A stretch of DNA of 34,859 nucleotides from Oscillospiraceae bacterium. GTDB taxonomy: Bacteria > Bacillota > Clostridia > Oscillospirales > Acutalibacteraceae. The notes beneath the pieces were generated by a model. That model had not been told where the DNA came from. It did not search any database and was given only the letters and a program-made list of their open reading frames with translations. The stretch is taken from contig CADARP010000019.1 in assembly GCA_902790325.1 (NCBI GenBank), forward strand, positions 1 to 34,859. Reading direction: 5' to 3'. The translations under genes and the position numbers were made by a program. Shown here one piece after another: positions 1-7,918 of the stretch (position 1 is its first letter; every line of letters starts with the position of its first letter).

Positions 1-2
1 GC

Positions 3-59
3 TGGAAAGCTCCTATCGATTTCGTAAACGCCTTTATTCGCAACGGCGAACTTTTTTAA
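3..59 (+). CDS. C-terminal tail of an unidentified plus-strand gene (partial)
   Basis: One forward frame entering from the left edge reads WKAPIDFVNAFIRNGELF followed by TAA at 57-59. The residue mix is protein-like, and the other two forward frames look poorer. The gene would converge on the nitroreductase gene that ends at 110. About 50 AT-rich bases separate them and I see no clear terminator hairpin there. Eighteen residues are too few to assign a family, so this could still be non-coding. Confidence 0.35.
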   Translation, partial: WKAPIDFVNAFIRNGELF

Positions 60-109
60 TCTCCTTTTTGTAACATATCATTGACAAACCTACATTTTTT
101 GAAAACAAT

Positions 110-652
110 TCAACGGATTATTTCGATGCGGTCGTCAAAGCGCGGCTTTTGCGGCGGCTGTTCGTTGGGATAACCGACGCAGATCCCGATCTGATAGCGG
201 AAGTCGCGCGGCACGTGCAGCTTCTCATTCCACTTTTTACCCGCTTCGTCATTGAACAGCGCGCCCGCGCTGCCGACGATGCAGGTACCGAGTCCCATGC
301 CCTCGGCGGCGATACAGATATTCTCCGCCATGATCCCCGCGTCCATGGCGCTGTCGTGCGCGGCGTAGATAAAAACGAACGTCGGCGCATTATGGTAAAA
401 CGGATTGGTATCCGAACGCGTATAGGCAGGCGTTTCCCAGCCGACGTGATTCTTGAAATCAATGTGCATCTCGTGCAGCATCCCGGCGTCCTGCACAAAG
501 CGCACATGACACGGCTGTGTATTGCGGCCGCTCGGTGCGCGTTTTGCAGCTTCCATGAGCGTTTCGAGCATCTCATCCGTGATCTGCTCGTGTTTATACT
601 CCCGGATCGTCTGACGTTTAAAGATCGCTTCTGTCACCGCATTCCGGATCAT
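110..652 (-). CDS. Nitroreductase family FMN-dependent oxidoreductase
   Basis: This 180-residue protein belongs to the NfsA/NfnB nitroreductase fold, which uses FMN and NAD(P)H to reduce nitro-compounds, quinones or related acceptors in the cytoplasm. The N-terminus carries the family's FMN-phosphate region (RQTIREY, then AAKRAPSGRNTQP). The C-terminal half has the GLGTCIVGSAG segment that packs on the flavin and an ending of the type IGICVGYPNEQPPQKPR. The start at 652 is chosen because GAGAGGAGAG lies just upstream; an in-frame extension further upstream is only open frame inside the neighbour. It is the last gene of the long minus-strand block, 14 bases after the flavoprotein gene, so it is probably co-transcribed. 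The substrate cannot be told from sequence. Confidence 0.9.
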   Translation of the reverse strand: MIRNAVTEAIFKRQTIREYKHEQITDEMLETLMEAAKRAPSGRNTQPCHVRFVQDAGMLHEMHIDFKNHVGWETPAYTRSDTNPFYHNAPTFVFIYAAHDSAMDAGIMAENICIAAEGMGLGTCIVGSAGALFNDEAGKKWNEKLHVPRDFRYQIGICVGYPNEQPPQKPRFDDRIEIIR

Positions 653-666
653 GTTTTTCTCTCCTC

Positions 667-1863
667 TCACATAACCATTCGCGCCGCTTCGCGCAGCGCC
701 TCGCTCACCGTGGGATGCACAAAGCACATCCGTGCCGCATCCCGCGCATTGATTTTTTGCTGTACAAGCACGACGCCCGCAGCAATCCATTCCGCCGCAG
801 CGCCGCCGCAGCCGTGCACACCGAGGATCGTGCCGTCCGCATCCGCGACAAGCTTGCACACGCCCGCTCCGTCTCCCCCGCCCGCAAGATAACCGCCGAC
901 GGATTTGAGCGCAACGACAGCCGTTCTCGTCTGCATGCCGCATTGACGCGCCGCCGCTTCCGTTTTGCCGACCCACGCGGCCTGCGGGTCTGTAAATACA
1001 GCATGCGGGATGCAGGCATAATCGACCGCATCCGCTTCGCCGCAAATGCTCCGCACGGCGCATTCCGCTTCGCGAATGGCGGCGTGCGCTGTACAGTGTC
1101 TGCCGGTCACATCGCCCGCGGCAAACAAGCCGGCGACAGAAGTTTGCATCTGTTCGTTCGTTTCTATTGCCGCCAATCCGACGGTCTCCAGCCCGAACCC
1201 GGTTGTGACGGGGGTTCGCCCTGTCGCATAAATGACTGCGGCAGTCTCCGGCGGCTCAGTCACACCGAACCGCACGGTAATTCCCCTGCGTTTGAGAGAG
1301 CGCAGCAGCGAGGCAGAAACCTCGGGCTCCGCATCACTCAGCAGCCTCTCGCCCTGTTCGAGCACGGTCACAGTCTTTCCCATTCGCCGCAGATACGACG
1401 CCGTTTCCAGCCCTGCCGCACCGCCGCCGAGAATGACAGCTTCGTCCGGCAGTTCACTTGCCGTAAAAATATCTTCCGCAGACAGACCGTTCCGGCGCGG
1501 TACGGAACCGGTCGCAAGCAGCAAATTGCGCGAGAAGAGCATTTGACCGCCGCAGCGAACGGAAAAGACTTCCGTTTTGCCGCAGAGTATTCCTTTACCC
1601 CGGAAAAGATCCGCGCCCTGAAGGCGCAGTTCCAGTCCCGCTTCCAGCGTATCTATAACGCTATTGCGCCGTGCGTCAAGCGACGCCATGTCGGGAAACA
1701 CGTTCTGCAGGCAGACCTTTGCCGGGATGCAGCCCGTGTGCAGACATACGCCGCCGACGGGGTTCGGATCAACGACAGCGGTGTGCAAACCCTTCTTCAC
1801 GGCAAGCTGCGCCGCCGCGGTTCCGGCTGCGCCGGCGCCGAGAATGAGGAGATCGTAGATCAT
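667..1863 (-). CDS. Dihydrolipoamide dehydrogenase-like pyridine nucleotide-disulfide oxidoreductase
   Basis: This 398-residue class I flavin disulfide reductase opens with the FAD-binding GAGAAG motif (residues 9-14). The redox-active pair is C40-x4-C45 in GGVCLHTGCIPAK. A second dinucleotide motif (ILGGGAAGLETA) follows, then the FAD motif AAGDVTG and the C-terminal FVHPTVSEAL that supplies the catalytic His in this family. It is shorter than typical Lpd (about 460 residues). No pyruvate, glycine-cleavage or other lipoyl-complex genes are adjacent, so its partner is unknown. It could act on lipoamide or on another disulfide. Its ATG overlaps the stop of the upstream dehydrogenase gene as ATGA, and there is no good separate ribosome site, so translation is probably coupled. 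Confidence 0.85.
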   Translation of the reverse strand: MIYDLLILGAGAAGTAAAQLAVKKGLHTAVVDPNPVGGVCLHTGCIPAKVCLQNVFPDMASLDARRNSVIDTLEAGLELRLQGADLFRGKGILCGKTEVFSVRCGGQMLFSRNLLLATGSVPRRNGLSAEDIFTASELPDEAVILGGGAAGLETASYLRRMGKTVTVLEQGERLLSDAEPEVSASLLRSLKRRGITVRFGVTEPPETAAVIYATGRTPVTTGFGLETVGLAAIETNEQMQTSVAGLFAAGDVTGRHCTAHAAIREAECAVRSICGEADAVDYACIPHAVFTDPQAAWVGKTEAAARQCGMQTRTAVVALKSVGGYLAGGGDGAGVCKLVADADGTILGVHGCGGAAAEWIAAGVVLVQQKINARDAARMCFVHPTVSEALREAARMVM

Positions 1864-3116
1864 ATCGGTTTCGCCATACGCAGCAGCGCCTGTTCCGCTT
1901 CGGCGCACCACAGGCCGTTGTGATCGCGGCAGATCTCGTGCAGTTCGCGGAACATCGGATCGGTCTTTCCTTTTTCCCCGAATTCCTCGATCGCTGTCAG
2001 CGGCAGAGAAATGCCCGTATAGATCAGCTTCTTCCCGCCGGGGATCTGCGGCAGACGGCGCGTTGTCTCGATCACGCAGTCGAGCCCGCCGATGTGCGTC
2101 ACAAGCGCTGCAGGGTGCAGCGTACCGTCGCTGATCAGCTCGAGCGCTTTGCGCATATCGTCCGCATTGCCGCCGGACGTGCCGACGACATGCGTGCCGC
2201 TGTAATGTACATTAAAAAAGTTGAACGGCGCGGAAAAGCCCGGGTCTGTGGGTCCCGCGAAAAAGTTGATGCAGCCGTCATTCGCCAGGATGCTGTCCGC
2301 AGACTCGACCAGCGATGTGTTGGGCGCAAGCACGAACACATCGTCAAAGCCTTTCGGCGCAATGCGGCGCAAAAGCTCGGCCGCGTCAATATTCCATGTG
2401 TTTTCATACCGCAGCGTCACACCGTTCTTTTCGGCTTCTTCGACTGTCAGGATCGATGCGGCGCGCTGCAGGCGTGCGCTGTTGATGTCTGTCACGACCA
2501 GAAGTCCCGGCTTGTGCGGGCCGTGAACGGCATAGTCGATCGTTGCAAGGCCCATCGGCCCTGCGCCTGCAAGGATTGCCATATTGCCGCCGTCCCGTAT
2601 GCCCATATCATGCACATACGTGCCGCGTTTGGTGTGGTACGATGCGTTGAACGCGCCCACGACGCAGGAGTACGGCTCTGTCAAAGAGCCTTTGAACATC
2701 GCGTCGCCCGTATACGGCAGCAAGCACTCCATGAGCATCACCTCATTGGGGATGATCACCGCCGTCGCATCGCCGCCGATGTAAGCGTAGGAATACCCGG
2801 GCGCATCAAGCGAGCCTTTGTAATTGAGTGCCGGCTGGATGACAAACTTTTCGCCGACCGCATAGCGATCCGCCCATTTTGCGCCGACCTGTAAAAGCTC
2901 TCCGCAGAACTCATGCCCGATGATGACCGGATTGTGCGCCACATCGTTCGGCACACGCTTGTGCTCCGCGCCCTGCTTCGTCGCTTTATAGGAGGACATG
3001 CAGATGCTGTCGGAGATCACGCGCGCCAGAATTTCGTCGTCCCGGATGGGCGGAAGCGCGAACTGCTCAAGCCGCAGGTCGTTCTTGCCGTACAGCCGTA
3101 CCGCCTTGGTGTTCAT
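1860..3116 (-). CDS. Zinc-dependent medium-chain alcohol dehydrogenase, SorE-like
   Basis: This 418-residue protein is a medium-chain dehydrogenase/reductase. The GroES-like N-terminal domain has likely zinc ligands in ICMSSYK (Cys39) and IIGHEFCGE (His-Glu). A Rossmann domain follows with LAGAGPMGLATIDYA and the acidic VVTDIN end of strand 2, which favours NAD. The long C-terminal part and overall layout recall L-sorbose-1-phosphate reductase (SorE) proteins, but I see no sugar PTS genes nearby, so the substrate is open. The four-Cys structural zinc lobe of classical alcohol dehydrogenases is not evident. AAAGGAG lies seven bases before the ATG. The gene sits 11 bases after apgM and overlaps the flavoprotein gene by four bases. 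Confidence 0.85.
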   Translation of the reverse strand: MNTKAVRLYGKNDLRLEQFALPPIRDDEILARVISDSICMSSYKATKQGAEHKRVPNDVAHNPVIIGHEFCGELLQVGAKWADRYAVGEKFVIQPALNYKGSLDAPGYSYAYIGGDATAVIIPNEVMLMECLLPYTGDAMFKGSLTEPYSCVVGAFNASYHTKRGTYVHDMGIRDGGNMAILAGAGPMGLATIDYAVHGPHKPGLLVVTDINSARLQRAASILTVEEAEKNGVTLRYENTWNIDAAELLRRIAPKGFDDVFVLAPNTSLVESADSILANDGCINFFAGPTDPGFSAPFNFFNVHYSGTHVVGTSGGNADDMRKALELISDGTLHPAALVTHIGGLDCVIETTRRLPQIPGGKKLIYTGISLPLTAIEEFGEKGKTDPMFRELHEICRDHNGLWCAEAEQALLRMAKPI

Positions 3117-3127
3117 AGCGTTCTCCT

Positions 3128-4336
3128 TTAAAAGTCGATAAACTGCTGCATCAGGCCCGTGCCGTTCTCCACAAACACGCCCGTCGCTTTCGCCGACTCC
3201 TCGTCGATCGAATCGACGCCTGCCTGCGGATCGCGGCTGCTGAACATCAGATACGGCACCGGATCGCTCGCGTGCGTCATGGTCACGATCGGCGTCGGAT
3301 GATCGGGCAGCAGCAGAACTTTATAGTCGCCCTGCTTCTCAAGATAGTCCAGGATAATCGGCAGCACGATAGAGTCGATCAGCTCGATGGAGCGCACTTT
3401 GTTTTCCGGCTCGTTGCGGTGGCCGCACTCGTCCGGCGCTTCAAAATGCAGGTACACAAGATCCTGTCCGCTCTGCCATTCGGCAACTGCCGTCTCAGCC
3501 TTGCCTTTGAAATTCGTGTCGATGTACCCCGTTGCACCCGGCACTTTCGGCGTGTGCATTCCGGCAAGGAAGCCGATACCGCCCAGCAGATCAACCGCCG
3601 AGATGATCGTTCCCTTGAGACCGTACAGCTCCTCGAATGACGGCAGCGCCGTGCAGGTGCCCTCGCCCCAGAACCAGATCGCATTCGCGGGGCGTTTGCC
3701 TGCCGCGACACGCGCGAGGTTGACAGGATGATCGCGCAGCAGCTCGCAGCTCTCACGCATCATCGCGATCAGCGGCGCGGCGTTTTCGGAATCGGAGAGG
3801 TACTCCCCGATCACGCGGCCGGAAATGTCGTGCGGCGGCGTCATTTTGCCCAGATCCATCGTGCCGTGATGCACCATCAGGCAGTGGCGGTAGCTCACGC
3901 CCGCGTAGAAATCGTATTTTTCATTTGCAAAGTGCTCGCGCACCGTTGCGATGATCTGATGCGCTTCTTCGGTGCTGATGTCGCCGGCGGAGTAATCCAC
4001 CATTGTTTTGTCTTCGTAGCGCGGCTCGTCGCTGAGCGTTACGAGATTGCAGCGCAGCGCCACATCGTCCTCTTTCATCTGAACGCCGAGATTGGCGGCC
4101 TCAAGCGGAGAACGGCCCTTGTGGTATTTTTTCGGGTCAAATCCCAAAACGCTCATGTTCGCCACGTCGCTGCCGGGCTTGAGCCCCTGCGCGACCGTGC
4201 GCACCAGACCGACCTGTGCTTTCTTGGCAAGCGCATCGATGTGGGGCTTGTTTGCAACCATCATCGGCGTCTTTCCGTCGAGCGCCGGCACCGGATAATC
4301 CGCCATGCCGTCGCATAATACAACTGCGTATTTCAT
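3128..4336 (-). CDS. apgM: Cofactor-independent phosphoglycerate mutase, ApgM type
   Basis: This 402-residue protein matches the archaeal-type 2,3-bisphosphoglycerate-independent mutase of the alkaline phosphatase superfamily, which interconverts 3- and 2-phosphoglycerate. Visible motifs are the metal-binding CDGMADYP near the N-terminus (D9), the phosphorylated-serine segment PGSDVANMSVLGFDP (S56), HFEAPDECGHRNE and LLLPDHPTP near the C-terminus. The length is normal for the family. Some bacterial ApgM-like proteins have instead been proposed as alternative homoserine kinases, so the glycolytic role is likely but not proven here. AAAGGA precedes the ATG. The gene lies 15 bases after the lipase gene in the same orientation. 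Confidence 0.9.
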   Translation of the reverse strand: MKYAVVLCDGMADYPVPALDGKTPMMVANKPHIDALAKKAQVGLVRTVAQGLKPGSDVANMSVLGFDPKKYHKGRSPLEAANLGVQMKEDDVALRCNLVTLSDEPRYEDKTMVDYSAGDISTEEAHQIIATVREHFANEKYDFYAGVSYRHCLMVHHGTMDLGKMTPPHDISGRVIGEYLSDSENAAPLIAMMRESCELLRDHPVNLARVAAGKRPANAIWFWGEGTCTALPSFEELYGLKGTIISAVDLLGGIGFLAGMHTPKVPGATGYIDTNFKGKAETAVAEWQSGQDLVYLHFEAPDECGHRNEPENKVRSIELIDSIVLPIILDYLEKQGDYKVLLLPDHPTPIVTMTHASDPVPYLMFSSRDPQAGVDSIDEESAKATGVFVENGTGLMQQFIDF

Positions 4337-4351
4337 GTTACTGTGTCCTTT

Positions 4352-5752
4352 CTATTCGATAACAGGCTGCAGATCCTCTCCAACCTGTCGCATAAACTGC
4401 GGATATTGCGCGTTCATCTGCACCGTCGGCTGCGTCTGACTCGACAGAAGCCAGCGCACAAAGCCGTCGTTTTCATACGGGAAATCAAAATGCATCAAAT
4501 CGCGCACAAACCATGTATATTCGGGGAACGCGCACGTCGAAGCGTCTACAAGTCTGTCGGCGGAAATATGATCGTGTCCGTCATTGACTGCCTGGACGTA
4601 CGCGGACGGCAGAGTTTCGCCGAACGGCGCACAGGTCGCGCCGATGCTCGAATTTGCGGTCGTAATGAGAATATCCGCCTGCATCGTATGTTCACGGCTC
4701 AGCGGCATACTCGAAATGCCGAAGCCGCTTATGATCGCTAGCTTCATGCCGTTTTCCTGTGCTTCGGTGAGCAGTTCCGTCAAATGCACCTGCACGTCGT
4801 AGTGGTACCGGTCGATCTTGCGGATCAGTTCGGCGTATTTCGGATCCGAACCGAACGAAAACGCCTTGGCGCGCTCGTAGTACTGATCGGAAACGAACGA
4901 CCACAAACCGGGCATCTGGGCAAATGTCGGGCGCAGGAATTCATTAAACACGTTGACAAACTGCGCATCCAGCGCAGGCTGAAGTCTTTTTTGCAGGACG
5001 TATTTGAACACGCCGTATTTGCCGAGGATGCGGAAGATCAGCTTGAGTCCCGCATTCGACAGTTTCGGCACAGACTGCAGGAAATACGTCAATTCGTCAT
5101 TCTTGTTTCCGATGTCCGCCTCGCCGCTGAGCAGCGATCCCATAATCGAAACGCCCTGGAATGCCGGCGCCTCGAAGACGACCGTATCGACGCTGTCGCT
5201 GCCGTACTGCGCAAGATACGCCGCGAACATGACGCTGCCCATGCTGTGGCAGATAAAGGAAACCTTGCTGTGACCGGTCACTTCCTTAACACGTTCCACA
5301 TAGTCGTTCAGCTGCTGCGCGATCTCCATCGGATCCTCGCGCCAGTCATACGGAAAAACGTATGACCACAGATCTCCGGACTTGTGCGTATCGGACGAAG
5401 GCAGGCTCATATCATGGATGTTCGACGTACAGATCGGCGTGCCTGTTTCATCGCACGGAAGCTTTTCAAACAGTTTCTCCGCCGCCTGCATCGCAAGCGT
5501 CGCAAAGGGGCGGTAAAACCCGCCGACCAGCGCGAGCGACGCGCCGATGATCTGCGGAAGAACCGGGATAAAATCGTTCTTTTCGGGCGGGTAGATTTTT
5601 TCGTTCGTCTGTGATTCATACAGCGGCGCGCCGAAGCCGCGCACGTAGATCACAGGCGCGTGACCGCAGCTGCACGATTTTGCCGCGAACGCCGTTCCCG
5701 CAAGAGAGAAAACCAGACAGAACGCCAGCAGGATGCTCAGAATCTTTTTCAT
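4352..5752 (-). CDS. Secreted alpha/beta-hydrolase, lecithin:cholesterol acyltransferase-like lipase
   Basis: This 466-residue exported hydrolase begins MKKILSILLAFCLVFSL and has a signal-peptidase site after TAFA. The mature N-terminus has paired cysteines (CSCGHAP) and then VIYVRGFG, the oxyanion strand of LCAT-like lipases. The nucleophile elbow is CHSMG with Ser170; the first Gly of GxSxG is Cys, a common variation. Aspartate and histidine candidates lie in the second half, which ends on a Phe/Trp-rich stretch. The probable substrate is a lipid or other ester at the cell surface. The ATG at 5752 is preferred over an in-frame GTG nine bases earlier because AAGGAG sits eight bases upstream of it. 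That ATG overlaps the VanZ stop as ATGA, so the two are coupled. Confidence 0.82.
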   Translation of the reverse strand: MKKILSILLAFCLVFSLAGTAFAAKSCSCGHAPVIYVRGFGAPLYESQTNEKIYPPEKNDFIPVLPQIIGASLALVGGFYRPFATLAMQAAEKLFEKLPCDETGTPICTSNIHDMSLPSSDTHKSGDLWSYVFPYDWREDPMEIAQQLNDYVERVKEVTGHSKVSFICHSMGSVMFAAYLAQYGSDSVDTVVFEAPAFQGVSIMGSLLSGEADIGNKNDELTYFLQSVPKLSNAGLKLIFRILGKYGVFKYVLQKRLQPALDAQFVNVFNEFLRPTFAQMPGLWSFVSDQYYERAKAFSFGSDPKYAELIRKIDRYHYDVQVHLTELLTEAQENGMKLAIISGFGISSMPLSREHTMQADILITTANSSIGATCAPFGETLPSAYVQAVNDGHDHISADRLVDASTCAFPEYTWFVRDLMHFDFPYENDGFVRWLLSSQTQPTVQMNAQYPQFMRQVGEDLQPVIE

Positions 5753-6219
5753 GGGTTGCACTCCTTCTTTTTATGTTTTTGCGATATATATAAACATATC
5801 TTTGCCAGCAAATAAAAGCACAGACCGCCGACCGCGCAGCCGAGCGCATCCACGCCCACGTCGAACAATCTGCACGCGCGCTCCGGCACAAACAACTGAT
5901 GCACCTCGTCGCCGACCGCATACAGCACACATACAGCAAACGGCAGTACGGCAGACAGCCGGCGGTTCCGCCGCGTGCGGTAGAGCGCATGGTACACAAA
6001 AAACATCAGCGCCGCAAAAATGAAAAAGTGGGCAAATTTGCGAAAGACGTTATGTCCCTGGTCGCCGAACAAGAATGTCAGGATGCGCGCGAACGGCCCC
6101 ATGACCTCGCTGCTGACGTCCGCAGACTGCGCGCCGGTCTGCGCCGAAAACAGAAAAATACACACGGCGCACCCCGCCGCAAGCGCCCACGACAGGATCA
6201 ATGCAATCGTCCGTTTCAT
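5749..6219 (-). CDS. VanZ-like integral membrane protein
   Basis: This 156-residue protein has four to five hydrophobic segments and the VanZ family signatures: FSAQTGAQSADVSSEV after the first membrane helix, RKFAHFFIF in the middle, and DEVHQLFVPERACRLFDVGVDALG before the last helix. VanZ gives low-level teicoplanin resistance in enterococci, but chromosomal homologues are widespread in Clostridia and their role is not known, so resistance should not be inferred. The ATG at 6219 lies two bases after the lipoprotein gene's stop and is the first Met before a membrane helix. The gene is sandwiched between two exported proteins, which suggests an envelope function. Confidence 0.88.
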   Translation of the reverse strand: MKRTIALILSWALAAGCAVCIFLFSAQTGAQSADVSSEVMGPFARILTFLFGDQGHNVFRKFAHFFIFAALMFFVYHALYRTRRNRRLSAVLPFAVCVLYAVGDEVHQLFVPERACRLFDVGVDALGCAVGGLCFYLLAKICLYISQKHKKKECNP

Positions 6220-6221
6220 AC

Positions 6222-7844
6222 TCAATCCGTCTTTCTCGCACGCACGAAACTGATCGTCTCGCCGCACGGCGTCAGATCAATATCCTGCGCGCCGGAATAG
6301 AACGCGTAATAGCTCACGTCGTCAAACAAAGGATAGAAAACGCCGGTACGGATCAGATAGGATTCAGCCTGCAGACAACTCGACGCAGCCGATGCCGCGT
6401 TGGGCGCAGACAAAACCGCCTGCACATGACCGACAAAATCCGAATTATCTGTACCGAAGCTCCCGTTGTCCGCTTTTGCGAATGCGTACAGGCACTGCAC
6501 GGCCGAGCTTGATTCGGCGCGCACGGGCAGAAACGCCATCTGATACTCGCCTTTCAGGCGTGCGTTCTGAAGATCTTCTTCCGTACAGACTGCGGTGGAC
6601 GCCGCAATCGTCACGCCGAACAGTTTTTGCCAGCGCTGGATGATCCGGCGCATAGCGGTCTCGTACTCCGCGGTGCACAGAATCTGCAGCGTCACCGTGG
6701 ACTGCGACAATTCCTTGAGCGCAAACTGCATAAAAAGAAGCGCACGCTCGTCGTTCTCTTCGGGGAACTCTGCGGTTCCGGCTGTCTCGCGGTAGTTTTC
6801 GCCGCTGATGCGGCACGCGGGGGGCAGAATACCGCGCGCGGCAGTCTTATCGGGCATCTCGAGCGTCTCGGCGGAAAACGCGCTGCACAGCGCCATACGC
6901 AGATACGTATTGGAAAGGACCGGATCCGTGCAGTTGAACGCAAGTCCCCACACCGTGTTCTGCACGCTCTGCAGACGGACGTTCGCGGAAAGATCGGCTA
7001 CATATTCCGGTTCGATCGGCGCAGCGTCATATGTGCCGTCGCTGACGCGGCGGGCATAGCCGCTTTTGTCGCTGTTGAACTGCAGCGATACCGCCGCCGG
7101 GATCACGGCGGCGTCTCCGACATAATCGGGATTGCGCCACAGGGACAGGTTGGTCTCCACATTCCATCGGTGCAGATAGAACGGCCCGTTGCACATCGTA
7201 TAGGCAAGTCCGAGACCGTATTTTCCCTTGGTCTTATTGAAGAATTCACGGTTGCACGGCGAGCAGATCGGCTGCGCGAGCAGCGTCAGGAAATCCGAAC
7301 TCGGTCTTTCCAGCTCGATGATGAGCGTGTGCTCGTCGGCAGCACGAACACCCAGCTCCAGCATTGTCAGCTCACCCTCGTGCACCGCACGCGCGTTCCG
7401 GATCGCGTAGAGCGTATCCGCGCCGGGCGTGTTTGTTGCGGTGGAAAAAATCCGCTGGAACGCGAACAGAAAATCTTCCGCCGTGACCGGCAGCTTCACT
7501 TTTTTGTCGCAGTCCTTACCGTAAATATCCTTGAAGTTCGCTATGATATGCCAGCGTGCATCGGGGCGAAGATGAAACGTGTAGGTCGCGCCGTCTTCGG
7601 AAACATTCATGCTTTGCGCCACGCCGGGCCGGATCGTCCCGTCCGCGTCCATGCGCACCAGTCCCTCATACAGACTGCTGACCGCGATCGCCGTATCCGC
7701 GTCGCCGCAGATCTGGGGATCGAGGCTTTTCGGTTCCGACGACAACGGATAAAAGAAGGAACGATCTACCGTCTTGTCTCCTCCGCATGCGGCAAGGCCG
7801 AACAGCAGCACAAGACAAAGCAGTCCAGCGATCCATCGTTTCAT
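6222..7844 (-). CDS. Peptide/oligopeptide ABC transporter substrate-binding lipoprotein (SBP_bac_5 family)
   Basis: This 540-residue lipoprotein has a signal peptide ending in the lipobox LAAC (Cys20), so it should be lipid-anchored outside the membrane. The family-5 signature follows: LSSEPKSLDPQ, SSLYEGLVRMDADG, GVAQSMNVSEDGATYTFHLRPDARW and the ETAMRRIIQRWQKLFGV region. Such proteins deliver oligopeptides, nickel or other small ligands to an ABC importer. No permease or ATPase genes flank it, so it is an orphan that must use a transporter encoded elsewhere or act as a sensor. GGAGAG lies before the ATG at 7844. A 74-base gap from topB is the largest in the block and holds only a weak GCGCC hairpin without a T-run, so read-through is likely. 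Confidence 0.88.
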   Translation of the reverse strand: MKRWIAGLLCLVLLFGLAACGGDKTVDRSFFYPLSSEPKSLDPQICGDADTAIAVSSLYEGLVRMDADGTIRPGVAQSMNVSEDGATYTFHLRPDARWHIIANFKDIYGKDCDKKVKLPVTAEDFLFAFQRIFSTATNTPGADTLYAIRNARAVHEGELTMLELGVRAADEHTLIIELERPSSDFLTLLAQPICSPCNREFFNKTKGKYGLGLAYTMCNGPFYLHRWNVETNLSLWRNPDYVGDAAVIPAAVSLQFNSDKSGYARRVSDGTYDAAPIEPEYVADLSANVRLQSVQNTVWGLAFNCTDPVLSNTYLRMALCSAFSAETLEMPDKTAARGILPPACRISGENYRETAGTAEFPEENDERALLFMQFALKELSQSTVTLQILCTAEYETAMRRIIQRWQKLFGVTIAASTAVCTEEDLQNARLKGEYQMAFLPVRAESSSAVQCLYAFAKADNGSFGTDNSDFVGHVQAVLSAPNAASAASSCLQAESYLIRTGVFYPLFDDVSYYAFYSGAQDIDLTPCGETISFVRARKTD

Positions 7845-7918
7845 AGTCTTCTCTCCAGTTTCAGGCAGCGCCGCACAGACTATGGCGCTTGCCGGATTTG
7901 AATAGGTATAGTTTCGTC

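Noticed and set aside
5749-6219. VanZ-like gene as a glycopeptide-resistance determinant.
   Set aside because: No vanA/H/X-type ligase or dipeptidase genes are nearby, and VanZ homologues without a resistance role are common in Clostridia.
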